64,000 nt of DNA from Mycobacterium lehmannii (GTDB lineage Bacteria > Actinomycetota > Actinomycetes > Mycobacteriales > Mycobacteriaceae). A program made the position numbers and the translations under genes. The DNA lies in contig NZ_NKCN01000015.1 in assembly GCF_002245535.1 (NCBI RefSeq), positions 62,001-126,000 on the forward strand. Reading direction: 5' to 3'. The notes below the pieces were generated by a model that searched no databases, was not told where the DNA came from, and worked only from the letters and a program-made list of their open reading frames with translations. The stretch's first letter is position 1. Every line of letters starts with the position of its first letter. This document shows, one piece after another, positions 16,799 to 24,543 of the stretch.

Positions 16799-16843
16799 TT
16801 TCGGTGCGCTACCGATCGATTGGCGACTGGTAGCGCACCGAAA
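16799..16843 (-). terminator. Perfect 15-bp inverted repeat between FadE and phosphoesterase genes
   Basis: Arms 16799-16813 and 16829-16843 (TTTCGGTGCGCTACC and complement) pair perfectly around a 15-nt loop. It begins 10 nt beyond the stop of the small FadE gene and ends about 15 nt before the phosphoesterase ATG. It is probably a terminator or RNA-processing hairpin; it shares the TTTCGGTGCG core with the hairpin at 23350-23398. Confidence 0.55.
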
Positions 16844-16852
16844 TCGCAGGTG

Positions 16853-17944
16853 TTACAGCGAGACCGTTCCGTAGTCGCCGACGTGCTCAATCAGCGTGCG
16901 GAGCTGGTCGTCGGTGGTACCGAACGTGTTGTCGATGGCCGTGAGCCGCGCCGCGTAGTGGCCGACGGGATACTCCGCGGTCATCCCGATACCGCCGTGC
17001 AGCTGGATCGCCTCCTGCGCGATATGCCGGCCCGAGCGCCCGATCTGGAACTTGGCCCGTGCGGCGATCACCGGGTCGAACCTGCCGTCGGCGATCGTCA
17101 TCGCGGCGTAGTAGTTCATGCTGCGCGCGAGTTCGAGCGAGACGTACATGTCGGCCGCACGTTGCGTCAGCGTCTGGAACTTGCTCAGCGGAACGCCGAA
17201 TTGCTTTCGGCTGGTGAGGTACTCGGTGGTGAGCCGCAGCGCCTCCTCCATCGCTCCGACCGCCTCCGAGCACAGTGCCGACTGATAGCGGATGACCGTT
17301 CGCGCCACGTGTTCGATCGCATCCCCGCCCCCGCCAAGAGGTTCGGCGGGTGTGGAGTCGAACTCGAGCTGTGCACCACCGCGGCCGTCGAACGTCCGAT
17401 ACGGCGTCCGATTCACCGCCGCGCCATTGACGACGAACAGCCCCACGCCGCCGCCGGGCAGCGCCGCGGTCACGACGATCGTGTCGGCGGTGTCGCCGGC
17501 CAGCACCGGATTCTTGCGCCCGGTGAGCGTCCAGGTATCGCCGCTCTGTTCGGCGCGCGTGGCGGGTTCGGCCGACGGCAGCCGCGCGCCGGGCTCCGCA
17601 TGCGCGAAGGCCAGCAACGTCTCGCCGGTCGCCACGGCTTCGAGAATCCCCTTCTGCTGGTCGCTGCCCACCTCGGCGATCAGGGCGCCGGGGACCATCG
17701 CGGCCTGCGCGACCGGTTCGGGCGCGAGCCGCCTGCCGACCTCGGTCAGCACCACCATCACCTCGATCTGGCCGGCCTCCGTCGGGTCGAAACCGAGCCC
17801 GAGGATGCCCACCTCGGCCAGTTGGCCCCACACCTCACGGCTCCAGCCGGGTTCGCCTTCGGGCCGGACGCTTTCGCGGCCCGCCAGCACGTCGCGGGTG
17901 ACGTCGCGCAGTAGTTGCTGTTCCTCGGTCAGATCGAAATCCAC
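16853..17944 (-). CDS. Acyl-CoA dehydrogenase, small partner (FadE)
   Basis: Acyl-CoA dehydrogenase family protein of 363 residues, the shorter member of a FadE pair. Such pairs in mycobacteria form alpha2beta2 heterotetramers acting on steroid or branched CoA thioesters. Family segments seen are TEYLTSRKQFGVPLSKFQ, EAIQLHGGIGMTAEYPVGH and a short central beta domain lacking some canonical loops, as in FadE18/FadE28-type partners. The GTG at 17944 starts MDFDLTEEQQLL and lies 7 nt after the partner gene's stop, showing tight co-expression. FAD and CoA binding residues are probably split between the two subunits. Substrate unknown. Confidence 0.88.
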   Translation of the reverse strand: MDFDLTEEQQLLRDVTRDVLAGRESVRPEGEPGWSREVWGQLAEVGILGLGFDPTEAGQIEVMVVLTEVGRRLAPEPVAQAAMVPGALIAEVGSDQQKGILEAVATGETLLAFAHAEPGARLPSAEPATRAEQSGDTWTLTGRKNPVLAGDTADTIVVTAALPGGGVGLFVVNGAAVNRTPYRTFDGRGGAQLEFDSTPAEPLGGGGDAIEHVARTVIRYQSALCSEAVGAMEEALRLTTEYLTSRKQFGVPLSKFQTLTQRAADMYVSLELARSMNYYAAMTIADGRFDPVIAARAKFQIGRSGRHIAQEAIQLHGGIGMTAEYPVGHYAARLTAIDNTFGTTDDQLRTLIEHVGDYGTVSL

Positions 17945-17951
17945 GGCAGGC

Positions 17952-19124
17952 TCACAATCCCAGGATGGTCGAAGCGATGATGTTGCGTTGAACCTCGTTG
18001 GTACCGCCGTAGATCGACGTCTTCCGATAGTTCAAGTAGCGGGGCGCGGCGTCCTGCGCCCAGGTCGGCACGTCGATATCACCGGCGTCGAACGGCAGTG
18101 CCTCCGGCCCGGCCACCTCGACGAACAGCTCGGTGGCGGCCTGCTGCAGCTGGCTGCCGCGCAGCTTGAGGATCGACGACGCGGGGTTGGGCTTACCGTC
18201 GGCCTCGGATCCGCTGACCCGCATCTGCGTGAGCTCCAGCGCGAGCAGCCCGGTTTCGATCTCGGCCACCCGCGCCGCGAACAGCGGGTCCTCGAGCAGC
18301 GGTGTGCCGTTGACCTCGAGCTTGGCGGCGTGTTCCTTCACCTGTGCCATCCACAGTTTGGTCAGCCCGATGCGGGCGATGCCGGTGCGCTCGTTGCCGA
18401 GCAGGAATTTGGCGTAGGTCCAGCCCTGGTTCTCCTCGCCGACGAGTTGGTCGGCCGGGATTCGCACGTCCTCGAAGAAGACCTCGTTGACCTCGTAGCT
18501 GCCGTCGATCAGCTCGATCGGGCGCAGTGTGATGCCCGGCGTCGACATCTCGGCCAACAGGAAGGAGATACCGGCCTGGCGCTTGGGCGCGTTCGGGTCG
18601 GTGCGCGCCAGCAGGAAGATCCAGTCGGCGTACTGGCCGAGCGTCGTCCACGTCTTCTGGCCGTTGACGACGTAGGTGTCCCCGTCGCGCACGGCCGTGG
18701 TCCGCAGCGACGCGAGGTCGGAGCCGGCCTCCGGTTCGGAGAAGCCCTGACACCACCAGATGTCGATGTTGGCCGTAGGCGGCAGGAACCGTTCCTTCAT
18801 GGCCTGCGAGCCGAACTGGGCGATCACCGGGCCCACCATCTTGGTGTTGAACGCCAGCGGTTCGGGGACGCCGGCTAGCTGCATCTCGTCGAGCCAGATC
18901 TGTCGCTGCAGCGGCGTCCAGTCCTTACCGCCCCACTCGACCGGCCAGTTTGGTACGGCCAGGCCGTTGGCGTGCAGGATCCGCTGGCTGGTGACCATGT
19001 CCTCGGGGAACTTCGAGTGCCCGGTCTTGCCCCGCTCGCGGATGTCCTCGGGAATCTCGGAGGTGTAGAACCGTCGCAGCTCCTCGCGGAATGCCGCGTC
19101 CTCGTCACTCAACGCCAACTTCAC
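17952..19124 (-). CDS. Acyl-CoA dehydrogenase, large partner (FadE)
   Basis: Acyl-CoA dehydrogenase of 390 residues, first gene of the FadE pair. Seen: WPVEWGGKDWTPLQ, GFSEPEAGSDLASLRTTA (FAD-binding loop), NGQKTWTTLGQYADW, NERTGIARIG and the C-terminal YGGTNEVQRNIIAS that contacts FAD. This matches FadE17/FadE28-partner type mycobacterial enzymes. It introduces the alpha-beta double bond in a CoA thioester and passes electrons to ETF. The start is GTG 19124, preceded by a GGAACGGGG stretch. The operon is these two genes, ending at the 15-bp hairpin. Confidence 0.88.
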   Translation of the reverse strand: MKLALSDEDAAFREELRRFYTSEIPEDIRERGKTGHSKFPEDMVTSQRILHANGLAVPNWPVEWGGKDWTPLQRQIWLDEMQLAGVPEPLAFNTKMVGPVIAQFGSQAMKERFLPPTANIDIWWCQGFSEPEAGSDLASLRTTAVRDGDTYVVNGQKTWTTLGQYADWIFLLARTDPNAPKRQAGISFLLAEMSTPGITLRPIELIDGSYEVNEVFFEDVRIPADQLVGEENQGWTYAKFLLGNERTGIARIGLTKLWMAQVKEHAAKLEVNGTPLLEDPLFAARVAEIETGLLALELTQMRVSGSEADGKPNPASSILKLRGSQLQQAATELFVEVAGPEALPFDAGDIDVPTWAQDAAPRYLNYRKTSIYGGTNEVQRNIIASTILGL

Positions 19125-19218
19125 GGTCTACCCCGTTCCTCTCGTGCGGTTGCCGGCCGGGTACCCGCCTTCGGCCCGGCTTGCCCATCTATGTGGCTCC
19201 ATCCGCATTGTGCTCGTC

Positions 19219-19938
19219 CTACTTCCATGCGAAGACCGGTTGCTCGAGTTCGTCGACCGGATCGTGACGGCCCTCCAGGCACAGCCAACGCAACTGCAGG
19301 AGCACGGCGCCGGTCGGCGCGTGGATCAGGTCGTTGCCCAGCGGGACCTGCACGACGGGTCGTGGGCTCTCCGGAATCTCGATGAACCGCGGGGAGTCGG
19401 GGCGCTGCAGCTGATGCAGGCCGACCCGGTACACCGCGACGACCTCCTCTGGCGCAGGCCGCGGGTCGAGCCGTCCCCCGCCCCAGATCACCACCGGGGT
19501 GATGACGTATCCCGACCGCGTCGGGTAGTCGTCGAGCAGACCCAACACCGTCGAATCCGGCAGCCTGACACCGACCTCCTCGTCGAGCTCGCGCAACGCC
19601 GCGTCGACCACGGTCTCGCCCGGGTCCAGCCGGCCGCCCGGCAACGCCCACTGCGCGGCGTGCGACGTCAACCTGGATGCCCTGCGGCACAGGAAGAAAG
19701 CGGCGCCACCGGAGACGTCGACCATCCGGCCGTCGAGCCGGGCATCGGGCATGCCTCGCCCGTCGTTCCAGCCTTCGACGTCGACAGGGTCCACCCTGTC
19801 CTCGCCGACCTCGGAGTCGACGAGCACGACGGCGACCGCGGCGTGGCGTTTCGTCGGATCGCTCACGGCGCGACGGTCGTGTCCCGACAGGTTCGCTTCG
19901 ATCCGCTCGCGCAGCGACTCGTCGTAGGTGATCGTCAC
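19219..19938 (-). CDS. NUDIX hydrolase
   Basis: Nudix pyrophosphohydrolase of 239 residues. The Nudix box reads GRLDPGETVVDAALRELDEE (Gx5Ex7REUxEE), preceded by FFLCRRASRLTSHAAQWALP, which resembles CoA-diphosphatase-type Nudix proteins (NudL/YeaB). It would cleave a nucleoside diphosphate linked to another moiety, possibly CoA, using Mg2+. The likely start is the GTG at 19938 (MTITYDESLRERI). The frame remains open upstream through the repeat gene on the other strand, but that extension has no family similarity. It is divergent from the repeat-protein operon with an 84-bp gap. Confidence 0.85.
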   Translation of the reverse strand: MTITYDESLRERIEANLSGHDRRAVSDPTKRHAAVAVVLVDSEVGEDRVDPVDVEGWNDGRGMPDARLDGRMVDVSGGAAFFLCRRASRLTSHAAQWALPGGRLDPGETVVDAALRELDEEVGVRLPDSTVLGLLDDYPTRSGYVITPVVIWGGGRLDPRPAPEEVVAVYRVGLHQLQRPDSPRFIEIPESPRPVVQVPLGNDLIHAPTGAVLLQLRWLCLEGRHDPVDELEQPVFAWK

Positions 19939-20022
19939 CGCTCGACCATAGTTTCGCGGGGTTTCGTCGGCACCGTCCGGGGCAACTCCCTCCAGACCAC
20001 AGCCCATACGGAAGGGATCGAC

Positions 20023-20271
20023 ATGGCACTCGACGATGACGACATGACCACCTCGGGCGCAGGCGGCGAGGGGACCGCTGACGGCGGTTCCAACCCTGAA
20101 GGACACGACGGCGGCGCCGACGGCACAGCGGGTGGCGAGGGTGTCGCCGACGGCGGCTCCAACCCCGAAGGACACGACGGCGGCGCCGACGGCACAGCCG
20201 GTGGCGAGGGTGTCGCCGACGGCGGCTCCAACCCCGAAGGACACGACGGCGGCGCCGACGGAACCGCGTGA
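20023..20271 (+). CDS. Small Gly/Asp-rich protein of three identical-type 23-residue repeats (BatC-like)
   Basis: An 82-residue acidic protein: 13 leader residues (MALDDDDMTTSGA) followed by three consecutive 23-residue repeats at residues 14-36, 37-59 and 60-82. Each repeat has one histidine in SNPEGHDGGADGTA. The repeats differ only at Thr/Val in position 5. The ATG at 20023 has a strong SD (GGAAGGGA). It has no signal peptide, no cysteine, no aromatic residue and no hydrophobic core, so it is probably unstructured. Similar small proteins are, as I recall, annotated 'BatC' in mycobacteria without known function. It lies 10 nt upstream of a JmjC/Cupin_4 oxygenase and is the first gene of a three-gene operon. 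It looks like a substrate or multi-core precursor peptide; that is inference. Confidence 0.8.
   Translation: MALDDDDMTTSGAGGEGTADGGSNPEGHDGGADGTAGGEGVADGGSNPEGHDGGADGTAGGEGVADGGSNPEGHDGGADGTA
20062..20268 (+). repeat. Three 69-bp tandem repeats within the small-protein gene
   Basis: Units 20062-20130, 20131-20199 and 20200-20268 encode the three 23-residue repeats. Units 2 and 3 are identical at the DNA level apart from the last few bases; unit 1 differs at several synonymous positions. Copy number is likely to vary between strains. Confidence 0.9.
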
Positions 20272-20281
20272 CCCCTGACCG

Positions 20282-21529
20282 ATGATGCTTCGGCGCTGCG
20301 CTGCGGTTGACGCCCGACGGTTCGCCAACGAGTACTGGGGCCGTCAACCGTTGCTCACCCGGGCCGACGCGTTGCCCCGCGACTTCAGCGATCTGCTCTC
20401 GCCCGAGACGGTCGACGAACTGATCGCCGAGCGCGGGGTTCGCGCGCCGTTCATCCGGCTGGCCAAAGAGGGCGACGTCCTGCCCAAGGACTGCTATCTG
20501 GGGCCTGCCGGCTTCGGCGCGGAGATTGCCGACCAGATCGACTCGGCCAAGCTGCTGAGCCAGTTCGCCTCGGGCGCAACGATAGTGCTGCAGGGCCTGC
20601 ACCGGCTGTGGCCTCCGCTCATCGACTTCGTCCGGCAGGCGGTCGACGAGTTCGGCCATCCGGTGCAGGCCAACGCCTACATCACCCCGCCGGTGAACCG
20701 GGGCTTTGATCCGCACTACGACGTACACGACGTCTTCGTTCTGCAGGTGTCGGGGCAGAAGCGCTGGATTGTGCACGAGCCGGTGTACGAGCACCCGCTG
20801 CCGTCGCAGCCGTGGACGGGGCATCGCGCGGCGATCGATAAACGGGTGGCGCGAGACGCGCCGGTCATCGACACGGTGCTCGAGGAGGGCGACGCCCTCT
20901 ATCTGCCGCGCGGGTGGGTGCATTCGGCGCAGGCGTTGCAGATGACGTCGATCCACCTCACCATCGGGATCTCCCCGGTGACGGCGGCCGACGTGGCGCG
21001 CGCCGTCGTCGACCAGTTGGCCGCCGACGCGGCCTTCCGTGGGTCTCTGCCCATGGGTGCCGCCGATGCGGATGAGACGATGGCGACGGTGTCGAAGGTC
21101 ATGGCGGAAATGGTCGGGTCGCTGCGAGACGATGCGGCGACCCTGAGCGCGGGCGCTGCCGCGCACTTGGCAAGGCGTCACGCCGACCGGACCCGTCCCG
21201 TGGCCGTGCGGCCGCTGGCCGCCCTTGCGGCATCCGAGCGAGCCGCGCAGACGGCCGTCCGGTGGCGACATGGGCTGAGCGCAACCGTCGGCCAGTCCGG
21301 TGACCGGATCGTGCTGCGCCTGCCGGACCGGACCATCACGTTCCCGCAGATCTGTGGCGCCGCCGTTCGTGCCCTGCACGAGGGAACCGTCGTCGACGCG
21401 GCGAGTACGCCCGGCCTGGACGCCGCCGACGCGGCGGTCCTGATCCGGCGGTTGCTGCGGGAGGGTGTCCTCGTTCCCATGAGCAGCGCCGTTCCCGTGC
21501 AACGGAACTCGCCGGCAGACGCCGGATGA
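20282..21529 (+). CDS. JmjC/Cupin_4 Fe(II)/2-oxoglutarate oxygenase-like protein
   Basis: A 415-residue member of the Cupin_4 JmjC group that includes the ribosomal oxygenases YcfD, NO66 and MINA53, which hydroxylate Arg or His in proteins. Seen: FANEYWGRQPLL (the YWxxxPLL hallmark), GATIVLQGLHRLWPP, and NAYITPPVNRGFDPHYDVHD giving the metal ligands His145 and Asp147. VFVLQVSGQKRWIVHEP follows, and GDALYLPRGWVHSA supplies His214. A helical C-terminal dimerisation/winged-helix region follows, as in YcfD. Tandem ATGs at 20282 and 20285 lie 10 nt after the repeat-protein stop without a good SD, suggesting coupled translation. Its own stop overlaps the next ATG (ATGA). A protein hydroxylase acting on the adjacent repeat protein is the simplest hypothesis. 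Confidence 0.85.
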   Translation: MMLRRCAAVDARRFANEYWGRQPLLTRADALPRDFSDLLSPETVDELIAERGVRAPFIRLAKEGDVLPKDCYLGPAGFGAEIADQIDSAKLLSQFASGATIVLQGLHRLWPPLIDFVRQAVDEFGHPVQANAYITPPVNRGFDPHYDVHDVFVLQVSGQKRWIVHEPVYEHPLPSQPWTGHRAAIDKRVARDAPVIDTVLEEGDALYLPRGWVHSAQALQMTSIHLTIGISPVTAADVARAVVDQLAADAAFRGSLPMGAADADETMATVSKVMAEMVGSLRDDAATLSAGAAAHLARRHADRTRPVAVRPLAALAASERAAQTAVRWRHGLSATVGQSGDRIVLRLPDRTITFPQICGAAVRALHEGTVVDAASTPGLDAADAAVLIRRLLREGVLVPMSSAVPVQRNSPADAG

Positions 21530-22419
21530 CGGTCGCCAAGAGGATCCCGTGCAGCGATCAATCGCTGGCCCGCGACGACCCGATGTACGGCACTGCATCG
21601 GCGGGCTCGTCGTGGCTGCTGTTCGAGTTGAGCGGCGCCTGGGGCCCATCGGCGTTCCTGCAGTCACCGGCCTGCATTGACCCGCAACTCGGCCGCGCGA
21701 TCGTGCGTCGGGCCGAGAAGGCGGGTATGCGCATCGCCGCGATCCGCAAGCACGGCCGTCGACCCGACACACCGCGGTGGCGTTGGTTTGTGGCGCACTG
21801 CGGCGTCGGCGAGGAGGCACTGCACCACGGAGAGGTCGACGACCCTCGTGACCTTCTCGAGCTCGCGCTGGACGGCAGCGACGGGAGCGTGACGACCGAT
21901 CCGCTGGTCGCGATCTGCTCGCACGGCAAGCACGACCAATGCTGTGCGGTGCGCGGCCGCAGCGCATGCCGCGCGATCGCTGCGGAGTACCCGGAATTCA
22001 CCTGGGAGTGTTCTCATCTCGGCGGTGACCGGTTCGCCGCGACCATGCTCATCCTGCCGGAAGGGCTGTGCTACGGCAGGGTGGACTCCGCGGACGCCGC
22101 TGGGCTGGTACGCCTGTACCTCGAGGGCCGGTTGGACAACCGGTTCCTGCGCGGACGCACATCGCTTCCACACGCCGTGCAGGCGGCCCAGTACTTCGCC
22201 CGCGAGCGCTACGGCGACGACCGTATCGACGCGCTGCACCCGTTGCACGTCGAACGTGGTGAGCACCTCATTCAGGTTTTGCTCGACGGTGAGGCCGGTC
22301 CCATCGAGGTGATCCTGCACGAGGAGTTGTCCGAACCCCTTCTGTCGCAATGCCATGCTCGGGTGGAAGGTCAGGTACGCGTATTCACGCTCGGCTCCAT
22401 GGGACCCCACGAGGTCTAG
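21526..22419 (+). CDS. Sucrase/ferredoxin-like (thioredoxin-fold [2Fe-2S]) protein
   Basis: A 297-residue protein of the sucrase/ferredoxin-like family. The diagnostic segment CSHGKHDQCCAVRGRSACR (from about residue 131) and WECSHLGGDRFAATMLILP match the thioredoxin-like ferredoxin domain seen in that family. Cysteines at about 9, 50, 92, 131, 139, 140 and 147 include candidate [2Fe-2S] ligands. No sucrase activity is implied. It overlaps the oxygenase gene by 4 nt (ATGA), so the two proteins are made in step and probably work together. Iron-dependent 2-oxoglutarate oxygenases normally need no ferredoxin, so this pairing is unusual. It is convergent with the thioesterase gene. Confidence 0.85.
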   Translation: MTVAKRIPCSDQSLARDDPMYGTASAGSSWLLFELSGAWGPSAFLQSPACIDPQLGRAIVRRAEKAGMRIAAIRKHGRRPDTPRWRWFVAHCGVGEEALHHGEVDDPRDLLELALDGSDGSVTTDPLVAICSHGKHDQCCAVRGRSACRAIAAEYPEFTWECSHLGGDRFAATMLILPEGLCYGRVDSADAAGLVRLYLEGRLDNRFLRGRTSLPHAVQAAQYFARERYGDDRIDALHPLHVERGEHLIQVLLDGEAGPIEVILHEELSEPLLSQCHARVEGQVRVFTLGSMGPHEV

Positions 22420-22471
22420 TCCGCCGCTGGACGGGATGGAATAGTTCGACGGTGCGACCGGGCGGTGAGGT

Positions 22472-23341
22472 TCAGGCGGCGGCCCGGCCGAAATACAGTT
22501 CCTGGGTCGCCAGGCAGACCAGCTGGCCCGCCCGGTTGTACATCGTCGATGTGGTCAGCCCGCGACCGGCGACGCCGCTGGGCGAGAACTGGTCGGACAG
22601 CACCCAATCCGACATGTCGACCGGCCGGTGGAACCACAGCGCGTGGTCGATCAGCGCGTTGAACGTCCCGATCGGAGTGGCGCCGCGCATGGCGAGCGCC
22701 GTCTCGACCATCGTCGTGCCCGACAGGTAGGCCAGCAGGCAGCTGTGCAGCACCTCGTCGTCGGCCACCGGCTCGCCCGGCCGCCACCACATCCGCATCC
22801 GCGGCGATGGTTTGCCGAGCTCGAGCGCCAAGCGGGGTGGCGCATCGATGTAGCGCAGGTCGAACGGCTGCGGGCGCACCCAGAAGCCGTTGTGCTCGTC
22901 GGCGAAGGCCGCCAGTTGCTGCTGCACCGGTGCAAGCGAATCCGGTTCCGGCACATCGGGAATCGGCCGGTGATAGTCGAGTGAATCGACGGGCGCGCTC
23001 AGCGACACCAGCGCCTCGAGCAGAATCTGGTCGTCCTGGACCGCGGTGACCTGACGCGTCGACAGCGTTCCGCCGTCGCGTGCCACGTCAACGTGCAGGT
23101 CGACCGGATAGCGGGCATCGCCTGCGCGCACGTAGTAGACGTGCGCGCTGTGCGGCGTGCGGCCGGGAGCCGTCCTGCTGGCCGCCATCAGGGCCTGGCC
23201 GGCGATGTGTCCGCCCACGATGTGGTGTGCCGGGTTGTCGAGTTGCGTCGCGACGAAGTGCCGGTCGCCCCGTCGGTCCACTTCGAGCGTGGTGATGATG
23301 TCGGCGAGGGTCGGCGCGCGGTAAGTCACCCCCGGCATCAT
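22472..23341 (-). CDS. tesB: Acyl-CoA thioesterase II (TesB-like)
   Basis: Double-hotdog acyl-CoA thioesterase of 289 residues, hydrolysing acyl-CoA to free acid and CoA. The N-terminal hotdog contains GGHIAGQALMAASRTAP and HSAHVYYVRAGD. The C-terminal hotdog contains HSCLLAYLSGTTMVETAL, NALIDHALWFHRP and a terminal QELYFGR; together these carry the TesB Asp/Thr/Gln catalytic set. The start is ATG 23341 or 23338 (tandem ATGs); the longer frame to 23395 would run into a hairpin and the preceding gene's stop, so it was rejected. It lies just downstream of the aldolase on the same strand, separated by that hairpin. Confidence 0.9.
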   Translation of the reverse strand: MMPGVTYRAPTLADIITTLEVDRRGDRHFVATQLDNPAHHIVGGHIAGQALMAASRTAPGRTPHSAHVYYVRAGDARYPVDLHVDVARDGGTLSTRQVTAVQDDQILLEALVSLSAPVDSLDYHRPIPDVPEPDSLAPVQQQLAAFADEHNGFWVRPQPFDLRYIDAPPRLALELGKPSPRMRMWWRPGEPVADDEVLHSCLLAYLSGTTMVETALAMRGATPIGTFNALIDHALWFHRPVDMSDWVLSDQFSPSGVAGRGLTTSTMYNRAGQLVCLATQELYFGRAAA

Positions 23342-23349
23342 GCCAGTGC

Positions 23350-23398
23350 GATTTCGGTGCGGTTCGTTGCGCTCAGCGCGACAAACTGCACCCAAATC
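23350..23398 (-). terminator. Imperfect 23-bp inverted repeat at the end of the aldolase gene
   Basis: GATTTCGGTGCGGTTCGTTG and onward pairs with the downstream arm at 19 of 23 positions around a 3-nt loop. It overlaps the aldolase stop codon (23397-23399) and ends 9 nt before the thioesterase ATG. Terminator or processing element; its core matches the 16799-16843 hairpin. Confidence 0.5.
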
Positions 23399-24464
23399 AC
23401 AGCTCGGCGAGGATCACCGCCACGAACTCGTCGACGTCGGCCTCGGTGGTGTCCCACGCCGTCATCCAGCGCACCTCGCCGCGTGAGCGGTCCCAGTCGT
23501 AAAACCGCACCCGCTGGCGGACACGGTCGGCCGCATCGGTCGGCAGCGACGCGAAGATCGCGTTCGCCGGGCTCTCCTGGGTGAATACGAGCCCGGTCGG
23601 CGGTCCCTCGGCGATGTGGGCCTCGAGGGCAGAGCGCAGCCGCGCCGTCATGGCGTTCGCGTGCGCGGCGCTGCGCAGGCCGAGGTCGTTCTCGAAAAGC
23701 GTCAGCAGCTGCACCGAAGTGAAGCGCATTTTGCTGGCCAGCTGCATCGTCAGCTTCCGCAGATACTTCAGCCCGCTCGCACGGGCCTTATCGAGCACGA
23801 CCACCGCCTCGGCGCCGAGCAGGCCGTTCTTGGTGCCGCCCAAGCTGAGGACGTCGACCCCCGCGTCCGTGGTGAACGCCCGAAACGGCACACCGAGCGC
23901 CGCTGCCGCATTCCACAGCCGCGCCCCGTCCATGTGCACCGCCATCCCATTGGCGTGCGCGAAGTCCACCACCGCCCGAACCTCGTCTGGCGTGTACACG
24001 GTCCCCATCTCGGTCGTCTGGGTGATGCTCACCGCAAGCGGCTGGGCCCGATGCTCGTCACCCCAACCCCAGGCCTCGCGGGCGACGAGTTCGGGGGTCA
24101 GCTTGCCGTCGGTGGTGGGCACCGTCAGCAGCTTGATCCCGGTCATGCGCTCGGGTGCGCCGGCTTCGTCGGTGTGGATGTGAGCGGTCGACGCGGTGAC
24201 AACGGCGCCCCAGCGCGGCAGAACACTGGTCAGCGCAACCACATTCGCGCCGGTGCCGTTGAAGACCGGATAAATCTCGGCGCCCGCGCCGAAGTGCTCG
24301 CCGATCACCTCCTGCAACCGCGCGGTATACGCGTCCTGCCCATATGCGGGTTGGTGGCCGCCGTTGGCGGCGGCCAGCGCGGCGAGCACCTCCGGATGCA
24401 CGCCGGCGTTGTTGTCGCTGGCGAAGCCTCGCCGATGGAGGTCGTGAAGTGTCCCGACGGTCAC
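23397..24464 (-). CDS. Low-specificity L-threonine aldolase-like, PLP-dependent
   Basis: PLP-dependent fold-type I aldolase of 355 residues, expected to cleave L-threonine or allo-threonine to glycine and acetaldehyde. The PLP lysine is in LSLGGTKNGLLGAEAVVV. ASDNNAGVHPEV at the N terminus, SITQTTEMGTVYTPDE and MAVHMDGARLWNAA are family segments. The start is the GTG at 24464, preceded by GGAAGGA; a nearby ATG at 24472 is out of frame and stops after three codons. It is divergent from the MarR-MFS operon with a 79-bp gap. Confidence 0.92.
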   Translation of the reverse strand: MTVGTLHDLHRRGFASDNNAGVHPEVLAALAAANGGHQPAYGQDAYTARLQEVIGEHFGAGAEIYPVFNGTGANVVALTSVLPRWGAVVTASTAHIHTDEAGAPERMTGIKLLTVPTTDGKLTPELVAREAWGWGDEHRAQPLAVSITQTTEMGTVYTPDEVRAVVDFAHANGMAVHMDGARLWNAAAALGVPFRAFTTDAGVDVLSLGGTKNGLLGAEAVVVLDKARASGLKYLRKLTMQLASKMRFTSVQLLTLFENDLGLRSAAHANAMTARLRSALEAHIAEGPPTGLVFTQESPANAIFASLPTDAADRVRQRVRFYDWDRSRGEVRWMTAWDTTEADVDEFVAVILAEL

Positions 24465-24517
24465 GCGCTCATCCTTCCATCGGGCGGTCGGGTGCGGCGG
24501 CCTCGATTTCGTCGCGA

Positions 24518-24543
24518 ATACATGTATGTGCTATGCATACTTA
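24518..24543 (+). promoter_or_regulatory. Palindromic promoter/operator region of the MarR gene
   Basis: ATACATGTAT (24518-24527) and TATGCATA (24532-24539) are perfect palindromes, together forming a GTATG-N7-CATAC dyad in an A/T-rich patch unlike the surrounding sequence. A TATGCAT -10-like element ends 6-7 nt before the GTG at 24544, consistent with a leaderless transcript whose start is covered by the MarR operator. Confidence 0.5.
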
